64,000 bases of DNA from Armigeres subalbatus (taxonomy: Eukaryota; Arthropoda; Insecta; Diptera; Culicidae), in NCBI RefSeq assembly GCF_024139115.2, contig NC_085141.1, forward strand, positions 391,516,632 through 391,580,631, in the 5' to 3' direction. The notes under the pieces are model-generated. The model had not been told where the DNA came from. It did no database searches and was given only the letters and a program-made list of their open reading frames with translations. This document shows positions 42,437 to 54,265 of the stretch, piece by piece. The translations under genes were made by a program, and so were the position numbers. How positions within the stretch are numbered: the stretch's first letter is position 1; every line of letters starts with the position of its first letter.

Positions 42437-42540
42437 CAACAGTTTTTGGCGTTACGCCGCCGCCAGTATTTTTGCATCGACGCGCCGCTGTTTAAAATCT
42501 TTCGCGTCACTGATCTATAATTTGTCACGCCGGTTTAAAA
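42437..42540. repeat. GC-rich dispersed fragment
   Basis: GTTTTTGGCGTTACGCCGCC, TTTTGCATCGACGCGCCGCT. A related piece at 56.29-56.34 kb reads GGCATCACGCCGCCGACACT and TTTTGCATCAGCGGAC. Confidence 0.6.
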
Positions 42541-43195
42541 TTCCGGAGAAGCGAGAGATCGAGAAATTTTCGAATCATTTTCCGAGAAATGTTCGAATAG
42601 GAGCAGGAAGTTCCGAAAAGTTTTTCGAGCAAAATTGTCCAAGATTCTTCCGAAAAAAAAAATCCGAACCGTTTCCATAGGAAATATCGAAGAATTCCTT
42701 AAAGAATATCCGAACAATTGCTCGAGAAAATTTGGAAAGTTTCACGAAGAAATTCTGTAGAGTTTTCAGAGAAATTTACGAATTGTTTATCAGGACAATC
42801 CCAAACTTATTGTGTAGGATTTTTTTTTGTGTTGGCAAAAATTGGAAAAAAAAATGTTTCGGTATTTCAAAACAATTTTCCATTCATATCTCAAGGAAAC
42901 TTTCGTGAAAATTTAGAAAGTTTTTCCGGTAAAACGCAAAGGAAGCTTTGGGGCCGTTCGAATGAATAATTCTTGGATATTTAATGGAAAACTCTTGGGA
43001 AAATCCGATGATATTCAGAAGCTTTTTTTTTATTTCAGATACAGTTTCAGCTGAATTCAGCAGATTTTCCTTAAGTTAAAGGGATACCCAGGAAAAATTT
43101 ATTGGAATTTCAAACAAATCAGAGGAGCTTCCTGTGGAAGTTCTGAGGATTTCTGCGTGAGAATTCAGAAAAATTCCCAGTTGAAAATCTGGAAT
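42541..43195. repeat. Degenerate satellite block
   Basis: TTTTCCGAGAAATGTTCGAA, TTCCGAAAAGTTTTTCGAG and similar words, about 25-base spacing, highly decayed. Same word family as 12.0-15.4 and 56.4-58.1 kb. Followed downstream by CTGGGGGGAAGATGATC. Confidence 0.7.
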
Positions 43196-43989
43196 TCTTC
43201 CGTAATTTTCTATACCGTCAACTGGGGGGAAGATGATCATTTTTAAAACAAAACATGCAATAACAATGTGTGTTTACATTTTAAATCGAAGCAAATATTT
43301 TCAAAACATGTACTGCTATACGTTGCAATAATCAACAACTTTAGTTTTCTGAAATGCGTTCGCATTTATTAAAATAAATTAAATTATCACATATTTTTTG
43401 AGTCATCTGGTTTGGGGTGAAGTTGATCAAGACAGCTCTACTAAAATCATTATGACCTAGTAGTCAAAATACACTAGGTTATGTGTATGAATGTTGAATT
43501 TCCTACGTAAAGAAGTCTACGAAGTCAATATTTGAAACGAAAATAGAGTCATTTATGACTATCTATCTCTTTCTTCCACAAAATACATTTTCATGATTAT
43601 AATCGAAAAACTCGGATTTCTACCTCGCGGTAACATAACATTACTTGAACTGAGAAAATTGTTGACTACCGCAAGTTCTGGATATTTTCTCCCAGAAAGT
43701 AAAAAAATCATGAAAAATCATAGTTTTTTATTCAGTGGAAATTCAATAAAAAAAAACCTAAACGATTTCATCGCCGCGATTCTATCGTTGGGTCGCTGCA
43801 AGCAATGTTCCATTTACACTTCCATACCAACGCCGACAGAATCGCAGTCGCCAAGCGATGGAATCGCGTCGCGTTTGTTCCGTCGCGTGTGTTTGGGGGA
43901 GCCTAAAATCATGAAAAACGTCGCCGCCGATGATTTCCGGACCGGCGCACGGTGGCAAAAATCGTGTCTTAAGCGCGTTTATTCAATAC
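43196..43989. other. Spacer with a small imperfect foldback
   Basis: AACTGGGGGGAAGATGATCA and TTTGGGGTGAAGTTGATCAA (43.2 and 43.41 kb) are a loose direct repeat. GCGATTCTATCGTTGGGTCG and the complement GCGATTCCATCGCTTGGCGA at about 43771-43882 form a foldback with about 28-bp arms. Open frames here have no domain. Confidence 0.5.
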
Positions 43990-44390
43990 AATATGTAATT
44001 TATTTATATTCGATTCTCTACATTTCGATGTTCTATATCTCGATATCTCTCCCTATGTCGATGGTTTCATCGGTCCCTTCGATCTACATACATTTGGGCA
44101 TTCTACATCTCGATAACCTCCCTATCTCGATATCTCTCTATCTCGATGTGTTCTAATCGTATTTTGCTCTGGATTCACTCTCCTTATGTCGATATGTTCA
44201 AATTTTTAGTCTACTAGACTATCTTTGGACAATAATAAACATATCAACAACAAGAAATAACATTTGTTTTGTTGTCGTTTTTCATAGCAACGAGGTTTTT
44301 TGGATCTAGTACCCATTTTAATTTTCCTTCCATTCCTCGATCTCTCCCTATCTCGATGGTCCCTTCTATATCGAGATGTGGAAAGGCGAC
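43990..44390. repeat. CTCGATAT-type degenerate array
   Basis: Recurring CTATCTCGATATCTCTCC, ATCTCGATGG.TCCCTTC and TTCTACATCTCGAT. Frames across it are low complexity. Confidence 0.75.
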
Positions 44391-45239
44391 TGTAGTACCT
44401 TTATTAAGTGATTTAGCGCAATGGCGTCTTCGAGACATTTTGTCAGTAAGTCGATACGCTTCTTTGGAGGTATTCAGCCTTATGATCAATCCCCCTAAAA
44501 GTGAGATAGAAATATTATTTTTTTACAATTTACAACATGCAAGGTAAATGTCGTCGTGAGAGTTGTAGCAAAATCCCTCCTGAACATGTTCGACGTATAA
44601 GCATACAAGAATATGGAGGCGCATGGTGCGCTGATTCATTAACTCCTTGTGAAGGAATAATGATTTTGCTTTGCATAGTAGGAAATGTTTTTTTTTATGA
44701 AACGCTGAATTTGCTTACAACTATACAGTTTAGGTTTTAATTTAAAGTTCATTACTTGTACTTTGTTATGCGTATGAGATTGACTGCCACAATTAGCCCG
44801 TTGTCAAGTTGCAGTTAAATCAAATATGACTAAAAAATCCAATAAAACTGTTATGACTTTTCTATTTTTCAAGTTTTTAAGTCACAATAGCCACCAAACG
44901 GCGTATTTTTATATTATCTAAAATTTTCTAGAACATGCAAAAAATGTGAAAATGAAAAGGAAAAATATATGATGAAGAACCCATTTTTAAAGGTGTTGTC
45001 AGCATACAACGTAAAAAATCTCCAAAAGTAGCGGAATTACGAACTTGGTATCTACGACAAAGTTTTTCAGGAGAACTTTTGCTACAATTTCTATGAAGAA
45101 TCAAACCTTATATGTTGTGAAGTGGAAAAAATATTGAAACAAGCACATTAACTTACTGATAAAATATCTCGAATACACCATTACGCTCAATTGCATAATA
45201 AAGGACTCAGGGATTGAATCCTAAAGAGAATGAGCAAGT
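44391..45239. other. No gene recognised
   Basis: AT-rich DNA with short frames only. Confidence 0.45.
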
Positions 45240-45500
45240 CTCTCACTTATCATCTTGTCCCGTTACGCTGGGATATGGATACTCTGAAGTAGTGCGTAAC
45301 GGTGTAAATCCGGTCATATCGCCAGGCTCGGTACAACACTGAAGCTGACAATATGACGTCCCTAACCCCGAATCCCAAGGTGTCAGGCGACCCGTGCTGA
45401 GGGGATGAATGGCCTGGGGTGAAACAATTAGCCAGGCAGTTAACGGAGCCTGTAATGCTGGGTAGACACTCTTCGTGTTGCATTACGGAGTAAGATCTAC
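45240..45500 (+). mobile_element. Possible LINE 5'-leader fragment
   Basis: GC-richer non-coding stretch with GTGTCAGGCGACCCGTGCTG, GGGGATGAATGGCCTGGGGT and GTTAACGGAGCCTGTAATGC, which resembles leaders of mosquito LINEs from memory. No ORF follows. Orientation and family are uncertain. Confidence 0.4.
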
Positions 45501-46258
45501 CACACTGTGCTCTAGTTCCTACTATTCTTGTTAATACTTATGAGTGATGGTCGGAAGAGTATGGAACGACTATAATTTGCTTTTAGATGACCCATTTTTT
45601 GCTCCTTTTGGATGGAGTCAATGGAGTAAATTGTAAAAACGTAACTCAACCTAAGGCTGGTTTTCGAAGCCGACGACATGAATCTCCAAGCTCCAGGGCA
45701 CTGATTAATTAGGAAAGAAGCGGATACGAATTTGGCATTCGGAAATGCCAAACGCAATGAAATCAGATCTCTATACAAAAACGAATTCGGAACTCATAAG
45801 AAGAAGCAAAAATATGTTTGAACTTCAGTACCGATGCATGGTCAAAATCAGTATTATCCCACTTATTGTTGAGCCGAAACTGATTGAGGGGCGCGCGTTC
45901 GAGAGTTGGTATAAGCCATTTTTTGAAGGGTATAAATAGCGGTACCTTTATCTAAAGAGGCCTTACATTAAGCTTGAGAAATATATGAATAAAAAATGAC
46001 TACTTCATTTCTTCTCAATAGAAATGGAGCAGAAAGACATGCACTAAACAAATGACACGGGTATACTACAAAAGTTCAATGAAATGGACTCAGTGGTTCA
46101 TCTCGAACAAAAAAAAAATCATCTCTGTGAACATATACGATATGTAGCATCCCGCGAGAGACTTTTTTCGCAAGTTGTCATGATAGAGAACTGATTCGGG
46201 AGGCTATACCCCATGATAAATTTCTTTTAGAATGCTCCAAATGAGGGAAGCTCTGGCC
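45501..46258. other. No gene recognised
   Basis: Short frames of 64-88 codons lack domains. Confidence 0.45.
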
Positions 46259-46491
46259 CTGATGATGCATTTCAACTTGTTCTACACAGCTGTGAAGTAA
46301 CCAACACGAAATGAGCAAAAACAAAGCGAGAATCACCATTTTTCTGTGGGGCTGCCTATCTGATTCTGTTTTTTCGCAATTGTATACAAGTTTGATAAAT
46401 TTGTTATCATGGCTTGTTATGATTCGGAACAGTTTTTGCCTCTCTTTTATCGTTGTTCGTTATCTATTGAGAGCAATTTCTGCAAACCCTG
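46259..46491. repeat. Dispersed repeat, copy 2 (empty site)
   Basis: Collinear with 29543-29865 but without the 77-bp MITE; the junction reads ATTGTATACAAG. Non-coding. Confidence 0.82.
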
Positions 46492-46539
46492 ATAAAGGTA
46501 CTATTAAATAAACACGCTAAAAACACGATTTTAGCCACT

Positions 46540-46640
46540 GTGCGGCGCTCCCCTCTAAGTGGGACTAACCAAAAATGTACTACGCGTCTCCATGCCCGGT
46601 CCATACCAGAATGCTGATTCGCCGACGCTTGGTACCAGCT
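46540..46640. repeat. Dispersed repeat fragment ATGTACTACGCGTCTC
   Basis: GTGGGACTAACCAAAAATGT, ACTACGCGTCTCCATG and CCAGAATGCTGATTCGCC match about 41.99-42.06 kb and, more weakly, 36.75 kb. Confidence 0.65.
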
Positions 46641-47402
46641 AGAAGGCGTTTTCTCTCATGAGTTTTCCGGCAGCGAGATATAACCTTTTTTTTATGTGAA
46701 TTTCTACATGTTTAGGATAGCATCAGCTAACTATATTGTTTAACTGTTGCAGCAAATAGTTTGTCATAAATTTAAAACACTTTTTATCTTTTAAATGAGG
46801 CTATCAACAAGGCTACAGGAATATGTGCAAAAAAGTTTATCATATTGTTTAAAAGATGACCAAAAACTTAAGACCTAGAGTGATTTTATTTTGTAGGGAT
46901 CCCCAAAGCTGATAAAGTCTTTTATGTATTTTTTTTTTTATATTCAGTTGCAATTGACTTTTTGTATCATACATTAAACATGTATAGTTTACTGCCAATG
47001 ATTGCATATCAGTTCCATCTTTGCTGGATTTCCTACTCATATGTGAAGAATATGAGATTGTGGGCAGTTTATTCAGGAAATTCTTTTATTTCCATGAAGA
47101 CTTAATTTATGTTATCACCATAAATTATGGTTTATATTTTTATATTTTTTAGAATGAAGTCAATGTCATTTGCACACCAAATGAATAAAAGAGGGACAAG
47201 ATGGGAGCCTCATCGAATTTCTGGAGTGACGTAAAGAGGATTGGATTTCTTTCCGGTTAATTCTAGACAAACATTTGAAAAGGGCGTAACAGCCAAAATG
47301 TATTCCTTCTGTATATTCGTCTACATACCTATATAGTTTTATATGTGGACGAAGAATAGGAAGGAATAAATTTTGACTAAGAAAATTATTTTGAGCTTTT
47401 TA
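46641..47402. other. No gene recognised
   Basis: AT-rich DNA with no supported feature. Confidence 0.45.
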
Positions 47403-47662
47403 GTGGAATGTTTTCACCTGTCATAAGACGAGTTTAAACAATCCCATTGAATTCCACCACTTAATTGTATCTTGACAGATAAGTATTTCGACCTCAACAG
47501 TAAGGCCGTCTTCAGTGTCTCGTACTTGACTCGACTTCGTCGTACGTCATACGAGACACTGAAGACGGCCTTACTGTTGAGGTCGAAATACGTATCTGTC
47601 AGGATACAATTAAGTGGTGGAATTCTAATGGGATTGTTTAAACTTGTCTTATGACAGGGGAA
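47403..47662. mobile_element. Complete foldback element, ~120-bp arms
   Basis: Each arm contains CTGTCATAAGACGAGTTTAA, CAATCCCATTGAATTCCACC, GACAGATAAGTATTTCGACC, TCAACAGTAAGGCCGTCTTC and AGTGTCTCGTA, repeated in inverted order around a centre near 47.535 kb (TTGACTCGACTTCGTCGTAC). Arms differ at only a few positions. Nearly the whole element is inverted repeat, with no coding capacity. Partial copies lie at 9.84, 11.95, 25.27, 26.13 and 62.39 kb. Confidence 0.9.
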
Positions 47663-50600
47663 ATTTTGACTGTTACGCGCTTTTCAAATGTTGGTCTAGA
47701 ATTCTGTACATTTTTTGTTTATTTGTTGGGGGTCTTTGACATAAGATTGAAGCCATCTAAGGAACCTTGGCTTTATTACTTTTTTTCGAATGTTTTAATT
47801 TTTGTTCAGATTTCTGATTTCGAAGAATTCATTAAAAAATATAAGCCTCATTTTGTTCTGCTTCAAATATCCCACACTTGTCAGGCCATAGCAGTATATT
47901 GCGTACCTTGCAGATAGTGCTACACTGCGCCGTTTTCATTGCTGCGTTCATCGCTGAGCCTAGCCTACGGCTCAGCCTTCCACATCCACACTTGTCGTTG
48001 CGCGTATGCCCTTGTAGGACTACAAACTTTTACGCTGCTGCCAGCACTAATTCCCCAGCCCACACCCCACCCGCTACCAGTTCCAGATCCAGATGCGCTG
48101 TTGAAATTTGATGCACCTCCTCCGTCGGCCTCCTGCTTATCTCCTCCTGCTCAATCAACTCATCCACCACCGTCGAACTTCGGCGTATATGCGCGTCGGT
48201 TGTTGCAATGGTGTTCGAAAAGGTCGTATCTCGCATGTTTCCCTCGCGCTGCAGGCACCACGCTCCGCATCCTGTCCGCCCACCCGGACTCCGTTCCACG
48301 AACCACGAGTGCGCGATTCCAATTTAGTTTTTAGTCAAAATACAACATATTTTTCTGGAACACATAGGCTTGGTAGCGTTAGTGTGTGCAGTCAATGGGT
48401 ATGCGATACATTTATTTTTCAGTGTCATACGAATTTGAGCAACTTGAATTAACGATCTGCCTTTATTGTGAATTCTGCATTGATAATTAAAAATGACTCC
48501 CGCAACCACGCTTCAATTCTAATGTTTTATTGATATGGGTTCTTCCTTATGCATTGTTTTGTTTCTATGGGGCCATCCAGAAGGCACATGGTTGGTTATG
48601 TTATCAAGGTTTTTCATCGCATATCCATCCACACTCGATTTGCACAATTTCTTGGGTGGTAAAATCCTAAAGCTCTGACTTATGTCATGGGACTACATAC
48701 CCGTTAGAAAGAAGCAGTCGAGGTAGGTTCTGACGCAGTAGGACGTAGGAATCATTCATGTGATCAAAACATCAATTTGTTTTCCAGCAGGTTGTTTATT
48801 TATACCTTGAGCATACTGGTCGTTGTGCCAATGTTGCACTTATTTTCATGGTTCGTTGATTGTCTGATTGTTTTATAAATAAAACACCAAACCACATTTT
48901 AAAAATATGTTCAATATCTTTAACTTTAACGGAATTTGATTTCAAAGTATCGAAACAAAACATATCTACATGCCTGATACCCTTATTACTAGATGCACGC
49001 ATACTTTCAATTCGCTTTTCTAGGGATTCATCTAGAGCCTCTTACTTGGTGCCTATGCACTGGGCTTAGGTTAGACGATTTCGATGCACCCACACACTGA
49101 CTGGCTGCGGTTTGGTAGCCGTCGAAAGCACACAGGCGAATTATGCGTGACAAGCGAGATAGCGCGCAGCGCAGTGCAACTCTCCCGGCCCCGGTACCGG
49201 TTCCAGTGCGTTCCTCTTCTGCCGTACCAAAGCCAAGCATAGGTTTCTAGGATAGAATGGAAGTTTGGTTCAACAGAGAAGAGTGACTTTGCAAGGCGAC
49301 TGCTGTGGGACGGGCGCGAACTGCACCAGCGGCAGGCACTTTTTGACTTTGAAATGACCGTGAATTTGTCGAGGGTAACGACCCGTGGTTCTACGACAAC
49401 CATCGCGACGACGACGACGACGACTTTGATGATTTTTGGGATTACTTCCCTTTGCCTCACCGATCGCACAGCGCAGTGGCTTCAAGACGCAGGCACGGGG
49501 AGAGATAGAGGTTCCAGTAAGACGAGAGTTTCTGGATTCTTTTGGCCGAATGCGTTTTATGCGTAGGATTCTAAATAGAACCGTGCTTCTTCGTTGCGCT
49601 TTGCACAGGTTTCTTCTTCGACCGAGTTTCTGGGGTTTCTGCGCTTGGCTATCTATGCTAGTTAGACTGGAAAAGGGATTTTTTAATGTGTCTGGAGCTG
49701 GGGTTGGAGATGCGTGGTCCAGCGAGTTATTTTATCTCGCCAGAAGCGCAGGAGAAAACAGCAAGAAGAAAAAAAAAAGCGAGTTTACATAACTTTTTAA
49801 CATTCTACAGACCTAGAAAATACATTCGCTTGTTCTTTTTTTTTATGTTGTGTCGCAATGATGATGCGCGGCTTCGTCTTTTGAAATGCTTTGGTACGGT
49901 GCGCTTTGTAGTCGCTATTTGGAATTTCGAGGTCAAGCTATGTGTAAGTTTTATTTAGCAAATAAATAGAATATTGTCGCATACTCTCCAAAGATTGATT
50001 TACTAATAAATAAATAGAGTTAAGTATTTACTACATACATTATATCTATGAATAATTTAAAACTTTCTTAGACATGTGAGAGCTATTTATGCCAAAAATT
50101 TGTTTCATAAATTAATCGAAATTATCAATGAATAATGACAATATGTTCCACAGAATAAATTTATTGTTCAATGAAAGTGCCTTAGAAATCATTAAAAAGC
50201 AATGGAAAATTTCCATCATTTCCATCAAAAACTGTGAAAAAAATAAACCATTATTATTTATTATTATGCATAAGTGCTTATTATTCATATTTTTTTATTA
50301 TCTGTTGATGGAGGCGTTTTTTTATATTGTTTTTAAATGTGTTAGTCATTGTGTTTATTCATCCCATGTGAAAAAATTTGATTTTGTTAAAAATTAAATG
50401 ATTTACATATTTAAGAAATAAAATTGATTCAACAAAGGTTTTTTTTTTAATACTTTTTTGAATACTTCAATTCTTTCCCAATTTTTGAAATATTATAATA
50501 CATTATAAAGAGTAAATTTAGCTAAAAATTATATGTAGGATATAAGCATTGGCATAACTGCCCCTGATGCCAAAGGGGGGGGTTGTATGGTCCTTCCATC

Positions 50601-50936
50601 TATTTTCGCCATTTCTATTTTTAAAAACTGTCGATCATCTAACAATTCATATTTTAAAGAATGGACCAATTTGAAATTCAAGCCAAATTAATATATTATG
50701 TTTTGTTTTTAGCTCATGTACTACAAGGCATAACGCATCAGAATTTCTTTAAATTATTTTCGCTATTCGTTTTGTTAATCGCCTATTGTTTGTCGTTTTT
50801 ATAAAAACCGCTTCTGTAGTTGAGCTCGAAGCCAGTACTTTATCTTTTACAGTAGACATTTGCTAATTAGGGCTTCTTAGGAGTGCTTTTAAATTGAATC
50901 AAAACCCAATAAATGGAAGTTGGTTAGAGGCCGTGC
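47663..50936. other. Intergenic DNA with two GC-richer blocks
   Basis: 47.94-48.33 kb holds a 131-codon plus frame (47939-48334) rich in Pro and Ser (PQPTPHPLPVPDPD, DAPPPSASCLSPPAQ) with no domain. 49.03-49.76 kb is CpG-richer, with (GAC)n near 49.41 kb and overlapping frames on both strands. Neither has a supported gene structure. 49.97-50.55 kb is AT-rich. Confidence 0.4.
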
Positions 50937-50937
50937 T

Positions 50938-51210
50938 CTAATTAGCGAACGATCGTTGTACTTTGTCGTCAGCGTTATTATGATCTGCTTCAGCAAGTTG
51001 GCATGAAGTAGATTTATTGCAGTTTATCAGGGGTGTATCGGCAACAAAGGCTACTTTTTCATACGCTGGTTGTTTGTGTGCTGAAGTTTCGCTAATATTT
51101 GGTAGAATAATGTTCAAACATTTTCTCTGGAGATGTTCAGGTCTTGAACACCGTCTGTTTATAAGCAAACGAACGAATTTAACACAGGACGATATAGGCT
51201 GCTTGAGCAT
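50938..51210 (-). pseudogene. Unidentified ORF whose 3' part is duplicated
   Basis: A 90-codon minus frame, CVKFVRLLINRRCSRPEHLQ through CQLAEADHNNADDKVQRSFAN. I do not recognise the family. Its last about 20 codons recur at 52392-52449 as AEADHNNADKAQRSFAN, with a three-base difference that keeps the frame. It may be a fragment of a transposable-element or host gene. Confidence 0.35.
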
Positions 51211-51299
51211 TACTTACTGCATTTGTACCCCGTTTGGAATGCCGAGGATGTAGTGCAATTTATATACTAATCCAAACTTCGTACAATTACCAGAGTAAT
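51211..51299. other. Short spacer
   Basis: Nothing recognised. Confidence 0.4.
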
Positions 51300-51560
51300 T
51301 CCGAACAAAATTTAGAATGAAATAAAATTCATGGGATTTTCGAAGATTTGTTCGGGTAAATTGCTAAGAATGTTCAGATAAGATTTTCAAAGAATTTCTC
51401 GACGAAACTTTGTAAAATTTCCAGAGGAAAATCTAAAGAATATTTTGAGGTAATTTTGAAGAATGTCATAAGAAAATTTAAAAGAACCTCCCTTAGAAAT
51501 TTTGGAAAGTTTTTCTTAAAAATTCCAGAGATTTTTAGGAAATACCGGAGAGTTTCTGGT
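51300..51560. repeat. Degenerate satellite block
   Basis: TTTCGAAGATTTGTTCGGGT, AATTTCTCGACGAAACTTTG and AATTTCCAGAGGAAAATC, with about 25-base spacing; same word family as the larger blocks. Confidence 0.65.
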
Positions 51561-52391
51561 ATGCTAAGCACTCGCCCAGCCCCCTATGATTTAAAAACAA
51601 AAATTATACAGGTATGAGACTCATCTCATAATTTCCTACATACATGGCTGAAATGGAAGTAACTGGACCACCCGGGTGCACCTGTTCAAATTAAATAAAA
51701 GTAAAAACATCATGAATCTATACTTGATTTCAAATATAATTCAATTTTCGTACATGGTTAGTTGTATCCAGCGCAGTTAGTATCTTCATAGTGTTAAATA
51801 ATATCAGTGCTTATATCCTTTCTGTTTTAATTTTCATTTCATTCAAGACCAGCATATTATGCATTGCCTAATTACACACGTGTGGGTTCTAATCCCGCCT
51901 TCTACTAACCTAGACTCCAGAACTGCACGATTCAAGAGAATGAACATAAATTTGTAAATTTATTTTATTACCCCCAATTTCAATTTCATCTTCTTCTCTT
52001 CTCTACGCTAGCTCGATCTCCTTCCGCCGTTGCCTACTTTGAATGCTGGATCTACAGCCAAGTGCATGTTTCTTCCTTGTGGAGTCTATCCTGTCGTCAT
52101 TGAATCGTACGGTACGATGGGGTAATATAACTAAACTTTGAATGAACATCAAAGCATTACCATTTAACGATGACACAGTTTGAAAGCATAAGAGTAGATC
52201 ATAATCTAAATTTACATAACTCTAAATTCCAATCAGATTTATATTTACACAAATAATTTTCAAATGGAGATTTGTCTGCAACATTTCATTAAAACGTTTC
52301 ATGTGATTTTTCATAGTGAATCATAGTGAATTTCAAGGTTGTGTGAGTGAAAATAGTCGATTTTTTGTAAATGCTAAATTATTGTAATAAA
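51561..52391. other. No gene recognised; isolated B-box-like word
   Basis: GTGTGGGTTCTAATCCCGCC near 51.88 kb resembles a B box but lacks an A box and body. Confidence 0.4.
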
Positions 52392-52449
52392 TCTAATTAG
52401 CGAACGATCGTTGTGCTTTGTCAGCGTTATTATGATCTGCTTCAGCAAG
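52392..52449. repeat. Second copy of the 50.94 kb segment
   Basis: TCTAATTAGCGAACGATCGT and AGCGTTATTATGATCTGCTT, CAGCAAG match 50937-50998 with one substitution and a three-base indel. Confidence 0.85.
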
Positions 52450-52629
52450 CAGGGTTGGCTATTTTCTCACGTCTTCGTCAGCTCTAAACGAATTTGAATG
52501 AACTGCCAACCAAACGTACTGATACAATTTCAAGGAAGAAAATTGAGGGAGAATTGAGCCAAGAAATCTTACTGATCTTTTATTGAAAACGACTCGATGG
52601 ATTGAGGTGATGTCTGTCTTTGCGACTGA

Positions 52630-52675
52630 CTACGCGTATCTATGGTTGCTACTCCGTGATTGACCTACTCCGTGA
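52630..52675 (-). mobile_element. Fragment of the long SINE 3' domain
   Basis: GGTTGCTACTCCGTGATTGA is the reverse complement of the conserved 3' word in the SINEs at 12487 and 21065. The rest of the element is absent. Confidence 0.6.
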
Positions 52676-52797
52676 AATTAATGAATCAACTAAACGACTG
52701 AGTGGGATTGGTCAACCATTCTTAGTGTGCAAGTTCCAGTATCTTAAGAACTCAAATGATCAATAACAGCGTCTGCCAAGTCCTTATACCGTTTTGG

Positions 52798-52972
52798 CTC
52801 AAATTCCAAACATGACTCATATTCCGAACACTGGCGTTTTTAATCGGTTTTCCGTACTGAGGATGACGATTACAAACGAATTGAAGATCCTATGGAGACA
52901 ATTTCACGTATAAGCCTAAAATGGGCATCTAAAAGCGAGTGTTCGGAATATGAGTCATGTTCGGAATTTGAG
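52798..52972. mobile_element. 175-bp MITE with 35-bp TIR
   Basis: CTCAAATTCCAAACATGACT, CATATTCCGAACACT at the left and its complement at the right, with one mismatch in 35. Non-coding. No target duplication identified. The TIR contains an internal near-repeat (TTCCGAACA). Confidence 0.85.
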
Positions 52973-54265
52973 TCAAGTCGGAAATTTAGGAGCAATATGA
53001 AAAAGTGGTTTTTGCTGTTTGAAGACCAAGCATCGCCTCAAAAACCGCTGTGCCGCCAGTTTTTGTTTTCTATACAGTGATTTTAACACTAACAAACACT
53101 TATAAATTACCTTCGTTGTCCTGCGACGAGAAAAACTGACACCATGCATGCCCGATGTCATCTGCACACTGTCTTGAGGTGATAACCACATGAAATACAT
53201 TTCCATGCCATGGCAAGCCCAAAAATCCTTCAAATATAAACAGCGAAAATATTTAATATATTTTCAAGGTTGAATGCAGAAAGAATGTATATTCATGAAT
53301 TTCGAAAAGTAGGAAAATAAAATAAAACTAAGAGAGCCTGGCCCATCTTGCCCGAATAACGATCTTGCCTCGTCCTCCCCTAAAGCAATATCCCAAAAGG
53401 GGTACACGAATGTAGGTGCGATGCGTTTCTGCTGTCTAGTCGATTCACTGTGATGTTGTTGTTAATTTCTATGATGGGCTCCTCCATTCTTGATGTTATT
53501 CTTCGCCTTAAGGTGAGGTCCAAGCCTGAGCATATCCCTACAAAGTGCGTAGGATTTGAAAATGGGAAGAAAAAAACCGAATGATTGAGTAGAAGCTGGA
53601 TGCAGGAACAGGTTTTTCCGTTTAGGCTCTAATTGGATTTTTTTAAGATACATGAGTCGTTTTGAGCTGGCGACGGGATGCACATCGAGACATGGAGAGT
53701 CATTTCCAGCTTCAATGTGAGATACGAAAAACCTATTTAAGCTTGGAAAGGAATAAGATAACGATAATTTATTGAATAGGGATATAAAAAGGACGGGTTT
53801 GGTAAACCACAAAAGCGTCGCATTATATGCACTAGATATTCAAAAACATCAATTTACTTCTACGGGGGAATCTCAGCTTATTCTTTTTCCTTTTTCTGAT
53901 CTCTAACTGGAAAAGATATATTTTTGCCGAGATTTCATTGAACATTGACAAGAGACAAATGAAATTTTTGTTACAATAATTTAATAAACATCATTCAAAT
54001 GTGGTGACAGTGCTAGGTTCTACCTAACCTAAAAACTTATGATAGGCTTTTTTCATATAGATCATTGAGAAGCTCAATTTGATAATTTTCATACTCTAAA
54101 AGTTTCATTGAAAATTTGGAAACGAATTGGTCATTGCTTAATTGTCCTTGAAGCTAAGTAAAGTTCCTGAAATTTGTACTCGAACGTTGTGTAGTAAATC
54201 CTTGCAGTCCGCTATAAGGTAAGTAATGGAGTACATGGCCCGCAGGCAGGAGGAAGATTTCGGAC
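52973..54265. other. No gene recognised
   Basis: A 116-codon minus frame at 53462-53812 has no recognisable domain. GCCCATCTTGCCCGAATAAC near 53.34 kb may be part of a decayed repeat. Confidence 0.45.

Noticed and set aside
49030..49500. Host gene in the CpG-richer block
   Set aside because: Competing short frames on both strands, no domain, no splice structure that could be defended.
50938..51210. Endogenous viral element
   Set aside because: No viral protein motif could be recognised in this frame or in any other frame of the window.
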